A stretch of 64,000 bases of DNA from NCBI GenBank assembly GCA_030433805.1, contig JARUXA010000015.1, forward strand, positions 1-64,000, given 5' to 3'. The DNA is from Sphingomonas sp. PsM26 (GTDB lineage Bacteria; Pseudomonadota; Alphaproteobacteria; Sphingomonadales; Sphingomonadaceae). Position numbers and translations under genes: made by a program. The first letter of the stretch is position 1; every line of letters begins with the position of its first letter. The notes beneath the pieces were generated by a model, which did not search any database, was not told where the DNA came from, and saw only the letters and a program-made list of their open reading frames with translations. This document shows, one piece after another, positions 27,230 to 35,903 of this stretch.

Positions 27230-29740
27230 GTGATCACTACCGTTCTTCGCATTCTGGCGCTGTTCGGGTTGCTTGCGGTAGCGACCGGATCGGCGAACGC
27301 CGAGGTCCCGCTGTTGCATTCGGCTTGCGTCGCCTATGTCGAGTCGGCCGCAATCCCGAAGACCGCTTCGGTCGCCAACCTTCCCTATGCCTGTCAACGC
27401 GGTTCACGTCCCGCAGGTACGCGCTGGACGTGGCTACGGCTCGATACGGCCCGGTTGGGCGATATCCGATCCGAATGGCATCTCCTGATCGATCAGTCCC
27501 GCTTCAAGCGCATGATGGTGATCATCGTCCGGCGTGACGGGACGGTTCGTCGCGTCGTCCGGACTTCGGCCGAGCTTCAAGACGTCGGGGCACCGGGCGG
27601 CGTTCTCGATTTCTCGTTTAGCGACCATGGCGCGGACCTTCGTGCGCTGTACCTGGGCTTCGACAAGCTCGATGATCTCGCGCTCGTCCGTTCCGTTGCG
27701 GTCGCGACCGAGGCAGAGGCCGCTAGGTCGCGCGATCGATGGCTGATTCTGATGGGCCTGTTCGCCGGCACACTATTGTCTGCGTTCACCTATAACGTGC
27801 TGATAGATCGCGGGAGCCGTTTCCCGTTCCAACGCTGGTACCTCGCCTGGATCACGATCGCGCTGTCTTATGGTCTGGCCTGGTCGAACGTTGCCGGGAT
27901 GCTCATCCCGGGATTTGTCGGTCCCGTTGTCGTGTCGATCGACTACATCCTGGTCGGGTTGCTGGTCGCCGCGGGAAGCATGTTCTTCCTGTCGCTGGTC
28001 GAGGATCAATTGCTGCCCCCCTGGTTGCAGCGCAGCGGGCGTGGACTGGCGCTGACCGGTCTGCTCGCCGGGCTGCTGGCCGCGACCAACGAGGTCCTGT
28101 TTCCGCCGATCCTGATGGATCGCCTGCTCAACCTGGCGGTGATGGCGAGTGCGATCATGGCCTTCTTTGGTATCGGCTATGCGATCCGCCGCGGCAGCCG
28201 GGTGGTCTGGTTCTACGTGATCGGGTGGGGGCCGGTCATCGCGATCTTCGCGTTGCGCGTCCTGCGCAATTTCGGAATCTTCCCGCAGGGCGACATGCTC
28301 GACGTCGCAATGTTCGCCGCTCTGGCGTTCGAAGCCGTCATCCTGTCGCTCGCCACGTCGCATCGCTTCAGCACGCTGCGCAACGAACTCGACCATGAAC
28401 GGCGGAGCCGTGAATGGGGGTTGATCGAAGCGGAGAAGCTGCGTCACGCGGCCTTGACCGACCCGCTCACCGGGCTTGGCAACCGCGCCGCATTTCAGAC
28501 GGCACTCCAGACGCGGATCACGACGGGACGCGCGGCACCCTTCACCCTTTTCCTGATCGACATCGATCACCTCAAGGACGTCAACGACCGGCTTGGTCAT
28601 GCGGCGGGCGACGCGATGCTATGTCACATCGCGAACCGCCTCGCCGAACTGGCCGGGGCGAACGACGCCACCGCGGTGCGTCTGGGCGGGGACGAATTCG
28701 CCATCGTCGCGGCCGATGCCGAGGACCGGTCCGCCCGGATCGAGACGGAACTGGCCCGGATCCAGGGTGCAATCTGGCATCATGTCGATGACCGCAGGGC
28801 GCTTTCACTGAGTATTGGGTCCGCCCGCTGCCCGCGCGACGGACACGAGCCGGACCTGCTATACCGTAACGCCGACCTCGCGCTTTATCAGGCAAAACGT
28901 CTCGGGCGCAGCCTGCACCATCGGTACGACGCGATGTTGCGGACATTGCTCGAGGTCAGCACGACCTTCGCGAGCGACGCAGAAACCGCGATGCAGCGCG
29001 GGGAATTCGAGCTGTTCCTGCAGCCGATCGTCGATCTCGAGGAAGACCGCGTCGTTGCCTACGAAGGACTGCTGCGCTGGCAACATCCCAAGCACGGCCT
29101 GCTGATCCCCAGTCAGTTCGGCGACATTCTGGTCGAGGAACGCATCGGCCCGCGCGTCCAGGATCACGTCCTCGACATCGCGCTGGGTCTGTTGCGCGAC
29201 AATGCCAGCGAAATCCCGTGCCTGTGCGTCAATTTCACGTCGGCGCAGCTGTCCGGCCCGGTCGCCGCCAAGCGCGTCCTCGCGCGGCTTGCGCATTTCG
29301 GTGTGCCGCCACACGCACTGTGTATCGAGGTGACCGAGGGTGTCATGCTAGGTCGCGCCGCGGACGGCGTGATCGGTACGCTTCACGCGCTGCACGACGC
29401 CGGGGTCCGGATCGCGCTGGACGATTTCGGCACGGGTTACGCATCGCTCAGTCATTTGCGGCAAGTGCGCGTCGATACGCTCAAGATCGACCGCTCGTTC
29501 ATCTCGGCCCTGGAACACGCGTCCGACAGTGCCGAGGAGATCGTCCGTGCGATCATCGGGCTGGCGCACGGCCTGGGCAAGACGGTCGTCGCCGAGGGGG
29601 TCGAGAATGAGGCGCAGATGCGCATCCTGCTCGAACTCGGGTGTCGCTATGTTCAGGGGTATCGCTTCGGACGACCGCTTCCGTGGCGTGCCATCGGCAC
29701 GGTCACCGCGGGGCGAATGGCGCAGCCGGGAAACCGGTAA
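27230..29740 (+). CDS. Membrane-bound diguanylate cyclase/phosphodiesterase (7TM-type sensor, GGDEF-EAL)
   Basis: An 836-residue cyclic-di-GMP protein. Signal peptide to about residue 25, a periplasmic sensing domain (about 26-165), roughly seven membrane helices (about 170-395), a short coiled segment, then GGDEF and EAL domains. The cyclase motif is intact (GGDEF at 486-490). The EAL motif reads EGL at 612-614, while DDFGTGY (731 on), KIDRSF and VAEGVE are retained. I chose GTG at 27230, preceded by a G-rich ribosome site, because it gives a clean signal peptide. A longer in-frame version adds 36 residues without such a site. Either or both activities are possible. Confidence 0.88.
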   Translation: MITTVLRILALFGLLAVATGSANAEVPLLHSACVAYVESAAIPKTASVANLPYACQRGSRPAGTRWTWLRLDTARLGDIRSEWHLLIDQSRFKRMMVIIVRRDGTVRRVVRTSAELQDVGAPGGVLDFSFSDHGADLRALYLGFDKLDDLALVRSVAVATEAEAARSRDRWLILMGLFAGTLLSAFTYNVLIDRGSRFPFQRWYLAWITIALSYGLAWSNVAGMLIPGFVGPVVVSIDYILVGLLVAAGSMFFLSLVEDQLLPPWLQRSGRGLALTGLLAGLLAATNEVLFPPILMDRLLNLAVMASAIMAFFGIGYAIRRGSRVVWFYVIGWGPVIAIFALRVLRNFGIFPQGDMLDVAMFAALAFEAVILSLATSHRFSTLRNELDHERRSREWGLIEAEKLRHAALTDPLTGLGNRAAFQTALQTRITTGRAAPFTLFLIDIDHLKDVNDRLGHAAGDAMLCHIANRLAELAGANDATAVRLGGDEFAIVAADAEDRSARIETELARIQGAIWHHVDDRRALSLSIGSARCPRDGHEPDLLYRNADLALYQAKRLGRSLHHRYDAMLRTLLEVSTTFASDAETAMQRGEFELFLQPIVDLEEDRVVAYEGLLRWQHPKHGLLIPSQFGDILVEERIGPRVQDHVLDIALGLLRDNASEIPCLCVNFTSAQLSGPVAAKRVLARLAHFGVPPHALCIEVTEGVMLGRAADGVIGTLHALHDAGVRIALDDFGTGYASLSHLRQVRVDTLKIDRSFISALEHASDSAEEIVRAIIGLAHGLGKTVVAEGVENEAQMRILLELGCRYVQGYRFGRPLPWRAIGTVTAGRMAQPGNR

Positions 29741-29775
29741 TCCATCGCGACGCAGACCCGGAAGGTAAGCGATCC

Positions 29776-29812
29776 GAATTTATATAATTGAAATAATTAA
29801 TACTGTCATATT
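29776..29812 (+). promoter_or_regulatory. A/T-rich control region of the first TonB-dependent receptor
   Basis: This stretch is strikingly A/T-rich for the genome. TTTATA (29780-29785) followed after 16 bases by TACTGT is one possible promoter; other pairings exist. Downstream, GTCGCCG-GTT-CGGCGAC (29832-29848) forms a 7-bp hairpin in the untranslated leader. Confidence 0.35.
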
Positions 29813-29869
29813 GAGCATCCATGGGGACCACGTCGCCGGTTCGGCGACCCAAATCATCCTGGGGGGTCC

Positions 29870-32407
29870 ATGCTCAAAACTCTGTTCGCCACGGGCACCG
29901 CCCTTGTAGCGCTGTCCACCGCTCTCTCCGCGCCGGCTGGTGCACAGGCTGTCGGCACACCCGACACTACCCCAGCGACGACGACATCAGTCGACTCGGC
30001 ACCAGTCGACAAGGCCGCCGTGGAAAAGGCTGATCAGGAGGGGACCGATATCATCGTCACCGGGTCGACGCGCGCGCAGCGCCGCTTCGACGTATCCTAC
30101 GCGATCAACACCATCTCGAAAGAAGACGTCGAGAAGATCGCCCCGGTCAATTTCGCCGATCTGATCGGTCAGCTCCCCGGCTTCCAAACCGAGATCACCG
30201 GCGGCGAGGTCCAGAACATCTACCGTATCCGCGGCCTGCCGAACGACGGCGGCTTTGTCAGCTTCCAGCAGGACGGCCTGCCGCTGTTCCACGAGAATGA
30301 CGGCGTGTTCTTCCGTGGCGACGCGATCCTGAAACAGGATCTGATGACCGACCATGTCGAGGTCGTCCGCGGCGGCCCGGCTCCCGTCTATGCCAGCTAT
30401 TCAGGCGCAATCGTCAACGCGATCACCGTGACGGGCAAGGACGTGACCCGCGGCAAGGCGCAGCTGACGCTCGGCGATACCGGCCTCTACCGGCTCGACG
30501 CATATCAGGCTGGGCCGATCTCCGAGAAAACCTATTATACGGTCGGCGGCTTCCTGCGCTATCACGACGGCTACCGCGACAATGGCTTTCCGAACGACAA
30601 GGGCGGACAGATCCGGGCCAACATTTTGCACGAGCTGGACAATGGTTCGATCAAGTTGAACGTCAATTACGTCAACGATCACAATACCTTCTATTTGCCA
30701 ATCCCGACCGCCGACCCCCGCAACCCAAGCGTGTCGCTCGACCCCTACATCGACTATTTCAACGGCACGATGAACTCGCCGGCGTTGCGCAACGTCAATC
30801 TGAAATACCGTGACGGCGCGGGCGTGATTCAGAACCGCAACAGCGACCTGTCCGATGGGCGACATATGCAGATGGTCAATGTCGGTGCGCAATATGATGC
30901 GGATTTCGACGGCTGGCTGGTTTCCGCAAAGGGCGGGTTCACCAAGGGCAAGCTGGACTTCGCAGCGTTCTATTCGACCACCAACCCGGTGGACGGCAAT
31001 GCGTTCGCGAACAGCTATCTGGCGCGGACCACCGCCGCGTTCGGTGCGGTGTCGCGGTTGGGGTATGTGCTGGCGGGTACGAACACCGTCTATGACCCCA
31101 ATGCCGCGTCGGGCCTCGTGATGCAGGGCCAGTACCGCGACATCCATTCCAGCTTTTACTCGGCACAAACCAACCTGTCGGTCGCCAAGCGCTTCGACAC
31201 CGGCTTTGGCAGCCATGATCTGAAGGTCGGCTTTTACGGCAGCCTGTATGGCGAGGACAGCAAGACGCAGTATCAGAACTACCTGATCGAAGTCCGCGGC
31301 CAGCCACGCACGCTGGATCTGGTCGCCTATTCCGCCACTGGCGCCGTGCGCGGTCGCGTTACCGATAATGGCGTGCTGAATTACGCCGCAACGCTGAGCC
31401 AGGGTGATTCCGACGCGAAGATGTTCGCGCTTTACGCCAACGACACTTGGGAGATCGTCAAGGGGCTGCGGATCGACGCCGGCATCCGCCACGAACGCTA
31501 TAAATACACCGGCTATGCTGCGCTGACGGCGCAGGCAAATCTCGGCGACGCCACGACGCTGGCCGATGATACCACCCGCGCGTTCACCGGCGCGATCCTG
31601 AACCAGAAACTCTCCCCGAATGCGACCAACTGGACGGTCGGGGCGAACTACGATTTCAGCAATCACATCGGCGTGTATGGCCGCGCCTCGCATCTGGAAA
31701 CGCCGCCCAACGTGCAGACGGTGATGAGCATCAACCCGACGATCCTGACCACCGTCGCCGACCAGTATGAGGCGGGGTTAAAGCTCGCCTCGGGACGCTC
31801 CTACCTCTACATCACGGGTTTCTACACCAACTTCGACCCGCTCAATGCCTCGTTTTTGGCGTTCGACCCGACCACCGGCCGCAACGACGTGAACGTCCCC
31901 TTCATCGGCAAGGCGAAGGTCAAGGGGATCGAATTCGACGGCGCCTGGCAGGTCAAACCCTGGTTCTCGCTCAACGGCGCGCTGACGATCAGCGATCCGA
32001 AATACAAGAATTTCGAAAGCTCGACGGGGGCCGATCCGACGCAGGCCGAGGGCAACCAGATCGTTCGCCAGCCGAAGGTCTATGGCAACATCCGCCCGAG
32101 CTTCGACTTCGACACGAACGGCACGAAGATCTCGGTCTATGGTCGCTTCACCTATATGGGTAAGCGCTACGTCGACCTGTACAACAACACGGCGCTGCCA
32201 GCCTATGGCACGACCGGGGCAGGCGTGACGCTTCGCCACGGTTTGTGGCAGGTGCAAGTGGTCGGGGACAATCTCTTCAACGCGCACGGTCTGACCGAGG
32301 GCAATACCCGCACCGATTCGCTGAGTGGCCAGGGCAATGCGGAGGCGATCTACGGACGGCCGATCTTCGGTCGCAACTTCCGCCTTGTGATCGGCAAATC
32401 CTGGTGA
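29870..32407 (+). CDS. TonB-dependent receptor 1
   Basis: An 845-residue outer-membrane gated channel. Signal peptide to about residue 25, a TonB-box-like DIIVTGS near 60, plug domain (about 65-190, with DLIGQLPGF and VEVVRGGPAPVY), then a beta-barrel that ends in an aromatic residue (GKSW). Substrate unknown. It resembles receptor 2 at 35904-38399 in the plug (TGGEV, the RGLPNDG/RGIPSDG segments and DKGGQIR). It has a GGGGGG ribosome site. The stop overlaps the GTG of the YdcF-like gene (GTGA), so the receptor and envelope enzymes look co-transcribed. Confidence 0.92.
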   Translation: MLKTLFATGTALVALSTALSAPAGAQAVGTPDTTPATTTSVDSAPVDKAAVEKADQEGTDIIVTGSTRAQRRFDVSYAINTISKEDVEKIAPVNFADLIGQLPGFQTEITGGEVQNIYRIRGLPNDGGFVSFQQDGLPLFHENDGVFFRGDAILKQDLMTDHVEVVRGGPAPVYASYSGAIVNAITVTGKDVTRGKAQLTLGDTGLYRLDAYQAGPISEKTYYTVGGFLRYHDGYRDNGFPNDKGGQIRANILHELDNGSIKLNVNYVNDHNTFYLPIPTADPRNPSVSLDPYIDYFNGTMNSPALRNVNLKYRDGAGVIQNRNSDLSDGRHMQMVNVGAQYDADFDGWLVSAKGGFTKGKLDFAAFYSTTNPVDGNAFANSYLARTTAAFGAVSRLGYVLAGTNTVYDPNAASGLVMQGQYRDIHSSFYSAQTNLSVAKRFDTGFGSHDLKVGFYGSLYGEDSKTQYQNYLIEVRGQPRTLDLVAYSATGAVRGRVTDNGVLNYAATLSQGDSDAKMFALYANDTWEIVKGLRIDAGIRHERYKYTGYAALTAQANLGDATTLADDTTRAFTGAILNQKLSPNATNWTVGANYDFSNHIGVYGRASHLETPPNVQTVMSINPTILTTVADQYEAGLKLASGRSYLYITGFYTNFDPLNASFLAFDPTTGRNDVNVPFIGKAKVKGIEFDGAWQVKPWFSLNGALTISDPKYKNFESSTGADPTQAEGNQIVRQPKVYGNIRPSFDFDTNGTKISVYGRFTYMGKRYVDLYNNTALPAYGTTGAGVTLRHGLWQVQVVGDNLFNAHGLTEGNTRTDSLSGQGNAEAIYGRPIFGRNFRLVIGKSW

Positions 32408-33591
32408 CGGCGGGTCGGCCAGCGCGGATGGCGATGACGATCGTCGCGCTCGCTCTGGCGGCTGCGCCGGGGGTAGCCGCAGCTGGGGCAGTCCGTGACG
32501 CGGTGACCGACGGGCTATCGCAGCGCCTGTTCCCTTTGCTGGACAAGCTCGGGCACAACCCTGCGGCAATGACGGCGCTTGCTGCACGGCCAGACGTTAC
32601 GGACGTTCTTCACGCGCGTTCGGTTCGGCGCGAAGCCTGTGCGCAGGACGTGACCTGCATTGCGCAGGCGATGATCTGGACGCAGAGCGAAGCCGCCGTT
32701 CTGGCCGCCAGCCTGGCTGTCGCAATTCCCCAAGCTACGGTCCCGTCGGCGGACGACGGTCCGGCGGCACAAGCGGCACGCGAGATCGAGGGCATCAACG
32801 TGATCGTCCGTACGTACGGCTTGGGTCAGGTCCCGCGCTATTCCGCTATCGACGGGCCGGGAACGATCGCGCCGGAGGAGACCCGCGCCCGCCTGGCGGC
32901 GGCCTCCTGGCTCTCGCAGGCCCCGCGGGAAGGCTCGGCGCAAACGCTCGACCCAAGCGCGGACTTCGCGCTGGCACTGCTGGATGCCAGCGACCGCACC
33001 GACGCGATCGGCTTTGAGCCAATGACAGGTGGCTTGAATGCCACCCCGATGAAGCGCGCGCATGGCCTCGACTGGAAACGCTATCGCTACAGTGCGATGA
33101 TCGTCACCGGGGTCGGGCCGGAAACACCGGACATGCCGCTCAGTCCGTTCGGCAAATATCACCTCCGCCTGGCTGCGACCCGCTTTGCCGAGGGCGATAT
33201 TCCGTTCATCATCGTAACCGGCGGACGCGCCCATCCCCGCGCCACGCGCTTCACCGAAGCAGAAGAAATGCGCCGTGCGCTGATCGAGCGCTACGGCGTG
33301 CCGCCCGATGCGATCGTGATCGAGCCATATGCCCGCCACACCACGACCAACCTGCGCAACGCCACGCGGCTGCTGCTGGCAATGCACGCCCCCTTGGCGA
33401 TGGACACGCTGATCGTCTGCAACCCGGTCCAGAGTGCCACGATCGAAAGCCCCGCTTTCCAGGAGCGCAACCGTTCCGAACTGGGGTATCGTCCGGGGAC
33501 GGTCGGACGCCGCCTATCCCCGACCGCGCTCGAATTTCGTCCCGCGCCGCAATCCGGGCGCGTCGATCCGCGCGACCCGCTCGATCCCTGA
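32404..33591 (+). CDS. Exported YdcF/DUF218-family protein
   Basis: A 395-residue protein (386 if ATG at 32428 is used instead of the overlapping GTG). An N-terminal signal segment (TIVALALAAAPGVAAAG) indicates export. An alpha-helical part of about 200 residues precedes the DUF218 fold (about 225-375): MIVTGVG, SPFGKYHLRLAA, IIVTGG, and EPYARHTTTNLRNA match the YdcF/SanA/ElyC family. These proteins are envelope-related with no settled reaction. Coupled to the upstream TonB receptor by a GTGA overlap and 13 bases from the next gene. Confidence 0.8.
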   Translation: MTAGRPARMAMTIVALALAAAPGVAAAGAVRDAVTDGLSQRLFPLLDKLGHNPAAMTALAARPDVTDVLHARSVRREACAQDVTCIAQAMIWTQSEAAVLAASLAVAIPQATVPSADDGPAAQAAREIEGINVIVRTYGLGQVPRYSAIDGPGTIAPEETRARLAAASWLSQAPREGSAQTLDPSADFALALLDASDRTDAIGFEPMTGGLNATPMKRAHGLDWKRYRYSAMIVTGVGPETPDMPLSPFGKYHLRLAATRFAEGDIPFIIVTGGRAHPRATRFTEAEEMRRALIERYGVPPDAIVIEPYARHTTTNLRNATRLLLAMHAPLAMDTLIVCNPVQSATIESPAFQERNRSELGYRPGTVGRRLSPTALEFRPAPQSGRVDPRDPLDP

Positions 33592-33604
33592 TCCGGAGAC
33601 CACC

Positions 33605-34585
33605 ATGCGCCTTGCCTGCTACGCCGCGATCGTGGCCATCGCCCTCCCCTCGATGGCACACGCCTGGGGCGGCACCGCCCATACCGTCATCGACCGCACC
33701 GCGATCGAGGCGATCCCCGCAGACGGCCCGACGTTCCTGCGCAAGTACGAGGATTATATCGGCCAGTCCGCCGCGCTCCCCGACAGCTGGCGCGGCAATG
33801 CGGAGAATTTCGCGAAGATCGAGGAAGATCCCAACCACGGCTGGTTCCGCGAGCAGTTCACCTTCGTCAAGCCGATCCCGCGATCGCGCTATGAGTTCGT
33901 GATCGCGCTCTACAAACACTATGAGACGATCAAGGCCAGCGATCCCGCGACCGCCGCGCGCACCAATGTCCGCTGGACCGGCACCCTGCCCTATGCCGCG
34001 ATCGAGGCCTATGACCGGATCGTCGTGTGCATGCGCCAGGTCCGAAAAGCACAGGCAGAACACCGCGACGCATCCGTCCCCGAGCAGCACTGCGCGTTCG
34101 ATGCGATCCGGCTCGGTCATTATATCGGCGACGGCGCGCAGCCGCTGCACGATTCCGTCAACAGCGACGGCTGGCGCGGCCCCAATCCCAAAGGGTACAC
34201 CACCGACCGTTCGATCCACGGACGGTTCGAGAGCGCCTTTGTCGATGGGATGAAGCTGTCGGTCGCGGATATCGCCCCGCGCATCGGCGCACCCGGGCAC
34301 CGCGACGGCGACATGTTCAACAGCGTCCTCGCTTTCCTGGATGCCGCCGGGGACAAGATGGAGACGGTCTACAAGCTGGAGAAGCGGGACGGTTTCGCCA
34401 ATCCGGCGGACACGGCCGTCCGCGAGATGATCTACACCCAGACTGCCGCGGGGGCCGCGATGCTGCGGGACATGCTGTGCCGCGCCTGGGAGGAAAGCGC
34501 GCAGCCGCCGGCGAAGGTCGATCCCTCGCCGATCGATTTCAACAATCCGAACTTCAATCCCGAAACCGGCTCCGCCCCCGACTGA
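33605..34585 (+). CDS. Secreted zinc-dependent phospholipase C / P1 nuclease-family enzyme
   Basis: A 326-residue exported protein. Signal peptide 1-20 (ending AHA) leaves Trp21 as the mature N-terminus, as required in this family, where Trp1 binds zinc. Other ligands fit in spacing: His26, Asp60, His78, His172 with Asp176 (HxxxD), His182, His205 with Glu209 (HxxxE, the phospholipase C version). The family cleaves phosphodiester bonds in nucleic acids or phospholipids. The ATG at 33605 has GGAGA just upstream. Third gene of the receptor 1 operon. Length is longer than typical P1 nucleases, with an Asn-rich C-terminal tail. Substrate undetermined. Confidence 0.82.
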   Translation: MRLACYAAIVAIALPSMAHAWGGTAHTVIDRTAIEAIPADGPTFLRKYEDYIGQSAALPDSWRGNAENFAKIEEDPNHGWFREQFTFVKPIPRSRYEFVIALYKHYETIKASDPATAARTNVRWTGTLPYAAIEAYDRIVVCMRQVRKAQAEHRDASVPEQHCAFDAIRLGHYIGDGAQPLHDSVNSDGWRGPNPKGYTTDRSIHGRFESAFVDGMKLSVADIAPRIGAPGHRDGDMFNSVLAFLDAAGDKMETVYKLEKRDGFANPADTAVREMIYTQTAAGAAMLRDMLCRAWEESAQPPAKVDPSPIDFNNPNFNPETGSAPD

Positions 34586-34609
34586 ACGAGCCAATACGGC
34601 GACGCGGTA

Positions 34610-34634
34610 CCGAAGACCCCGTGGGGGTCTTCGG
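34610..34634. terminator. Bidirectional hairpin terminator candidate
   Basis: CCGAAGACCCC and GGGGTCTTCGG form a perfect 11-bp stem with a 3-base loop in the convergent gap between the phospholipase-like and PHP-hydrolase genes. There is no long T tract, so it may rely on Rho or act as a 3' end stabiliser. Confidence 0.6.
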
Positions 34635-34678
34635 CTTGAGGATGCGTGTTCGCCAAACGGGAGTTGCGCAATTCGACC

Positions 34679-35833
34679 CTAGAAGTTCGGATCGAAGTTG
34701 AAGAACACCGGGTTGGACAGCGCGATCATGGTCCCGCTCAGCGCCATCGAATTCGGGATTTGCGGATAGGGTGTCTGCGCGCCCTCGACCGTGACGCGGT
34801 AGTAGCTCCGCACGCCCTGCGCCGGCGTATCGGTGAAATGCGCCGTCCCGGTCGCCGGATCGGTGGTGTACGCGCCGAAATCCTCGCCGTTCCGGACAAC
34901 CTTGACGCGGTAGGCCGCCGTTTTCGCGGCTCCGCCGGTGAGCTTCACCTCGAACGTCACCGGCTTGCCCGTCGCACGTGTGTTGTCGCCCATCATCATG
35001 TCGGGCTTGCCGTCGCCATCGAGATCGGCGCGCAACTCGACCCGCGGATCGTTCGGGTTCGCGCTGACCGATACGCGCCCGTTGGTCAGCGCATCGACCA
35101 CCGCCTGCGCGGAGCGGTTCTTGGCGAACACCCAGGTCGTCGGCGTGCCGACGTAATTGGCGGTAGCCTGATTGCTGTTCGGCACCGCCTGCGCGGGCGT
35201 GTCGGGGACGCCGTGATGCGAATCGCTGCCGCCCCGCCCGGTCAGCTTGCGGCCCGAACGGAGCATGTCGTCCCAGATCATCATCGCGGCGGCGTTGCGG
35301 CTCCAGATCGCCGAGTTCCACACTTCGATCGAATCGACCATGTCGTAGGAGAAACCGAAATGGTCCTTGCCGCTCGGATGGTTCGCCGAGAGATGGATCC
35401 CGAGCGCTTTCTTGACCGCGAGGATCTTGGCATCGCGCGCATCGCGCACGTCGTACAGCCGTTGATGGTCATAGGGTTTGGCGGAGAAGACGTTGCCGTG
35501 GCCGCGATCGGTCGTCCATTCCGCACCGTACAGCAGGATCACCGACTTTGATTTGAATTCGGGGTCGCTCCACGTGTTGTGCGCGATGTCGCCCGCGACG
35601 TGATTGTCGTGATCGGTGATCGCGATGTAATCGAAGCCGGTCGTCTCGGCGAAGCGGATGATCTTCGCCTCGGGATTGTTGCTCGAATCCTTGCTGTGGC
35701 GCGAGTGAAGGTGGAGATCGCCCTTCAGCCAGACGCCGTCGTCGTTGCTAGCGACCGGCGGGATCTTTGGTTCGGGCGCGACGGGGGGCGTGGCGGCGAG
35801 CAGGGCGGCAGCGGACAAGAGGGTTGCGAGCAC
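34679..35833 (-). CDS. Exported PHP-domain metallohydrolase (CehA/McbA-like)
   Basis: A protein of about 384 residues with an N-terminal signal segment (VLATLLSAAALLAATPP). The PHP domain has the metal motifs GDLHLHSRHS and ITDHDNH, with a later GGSDSHHG. A C-terminal beta-rich domain follows, including an EF-hand-like DLDGDGKPD loop. PHP enzymes hydrolyse phosphoester or amide bonds; CehA/McbA members have been linked to carbaryl hydrolysis. GTG at 35833 has AAGGA eight bases upstream, favouring it over a codon at 35872. It lies 70 bases downstream of TonB receptor 2 on the same strand. Confidence 0.82.
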   Translation of the reverse strand: MLATLLSAAALLAATPPVAPEPKIPPVASNDDGVWLKGDLHLHSRHSKDSSNNPEAKIIRFAETTGFDYIAITDHDNHVAGDIAHNTWSDPEFKSKSVILLYGAEWTTDRGHGNVFSAKPYDHQRLYDVRDARDAKILAVKKALGIHLSANHPSGKDHFGFSYDMVDSIEVWNSAIWSRNAAAMMIWDDMLRSGRKLTGRGGSDSHHGVPDTPAQAVPNSNQATANYVGTPTTWVFAKNRSAQAVVDALTNGRVSVSANPNDPRVELRADLDGDGKPDMMMGDNTRATGKPVTFEVKLTGGAAKTAAYRVKVVRNGEDFGAYTTDPATGTAHFTDTPAQGVRSYYRVTVEGAQTPYPQIPNSMALSGTMIALSNPVFFNFDPNF

Positions 35834-35903
35834 AGGCGGTATCCTTCGGACCGGGGAACACGGGGCCGGCACCGGACCGCCAAAGCGGGCCAGTGCCGGT
35901 GTT

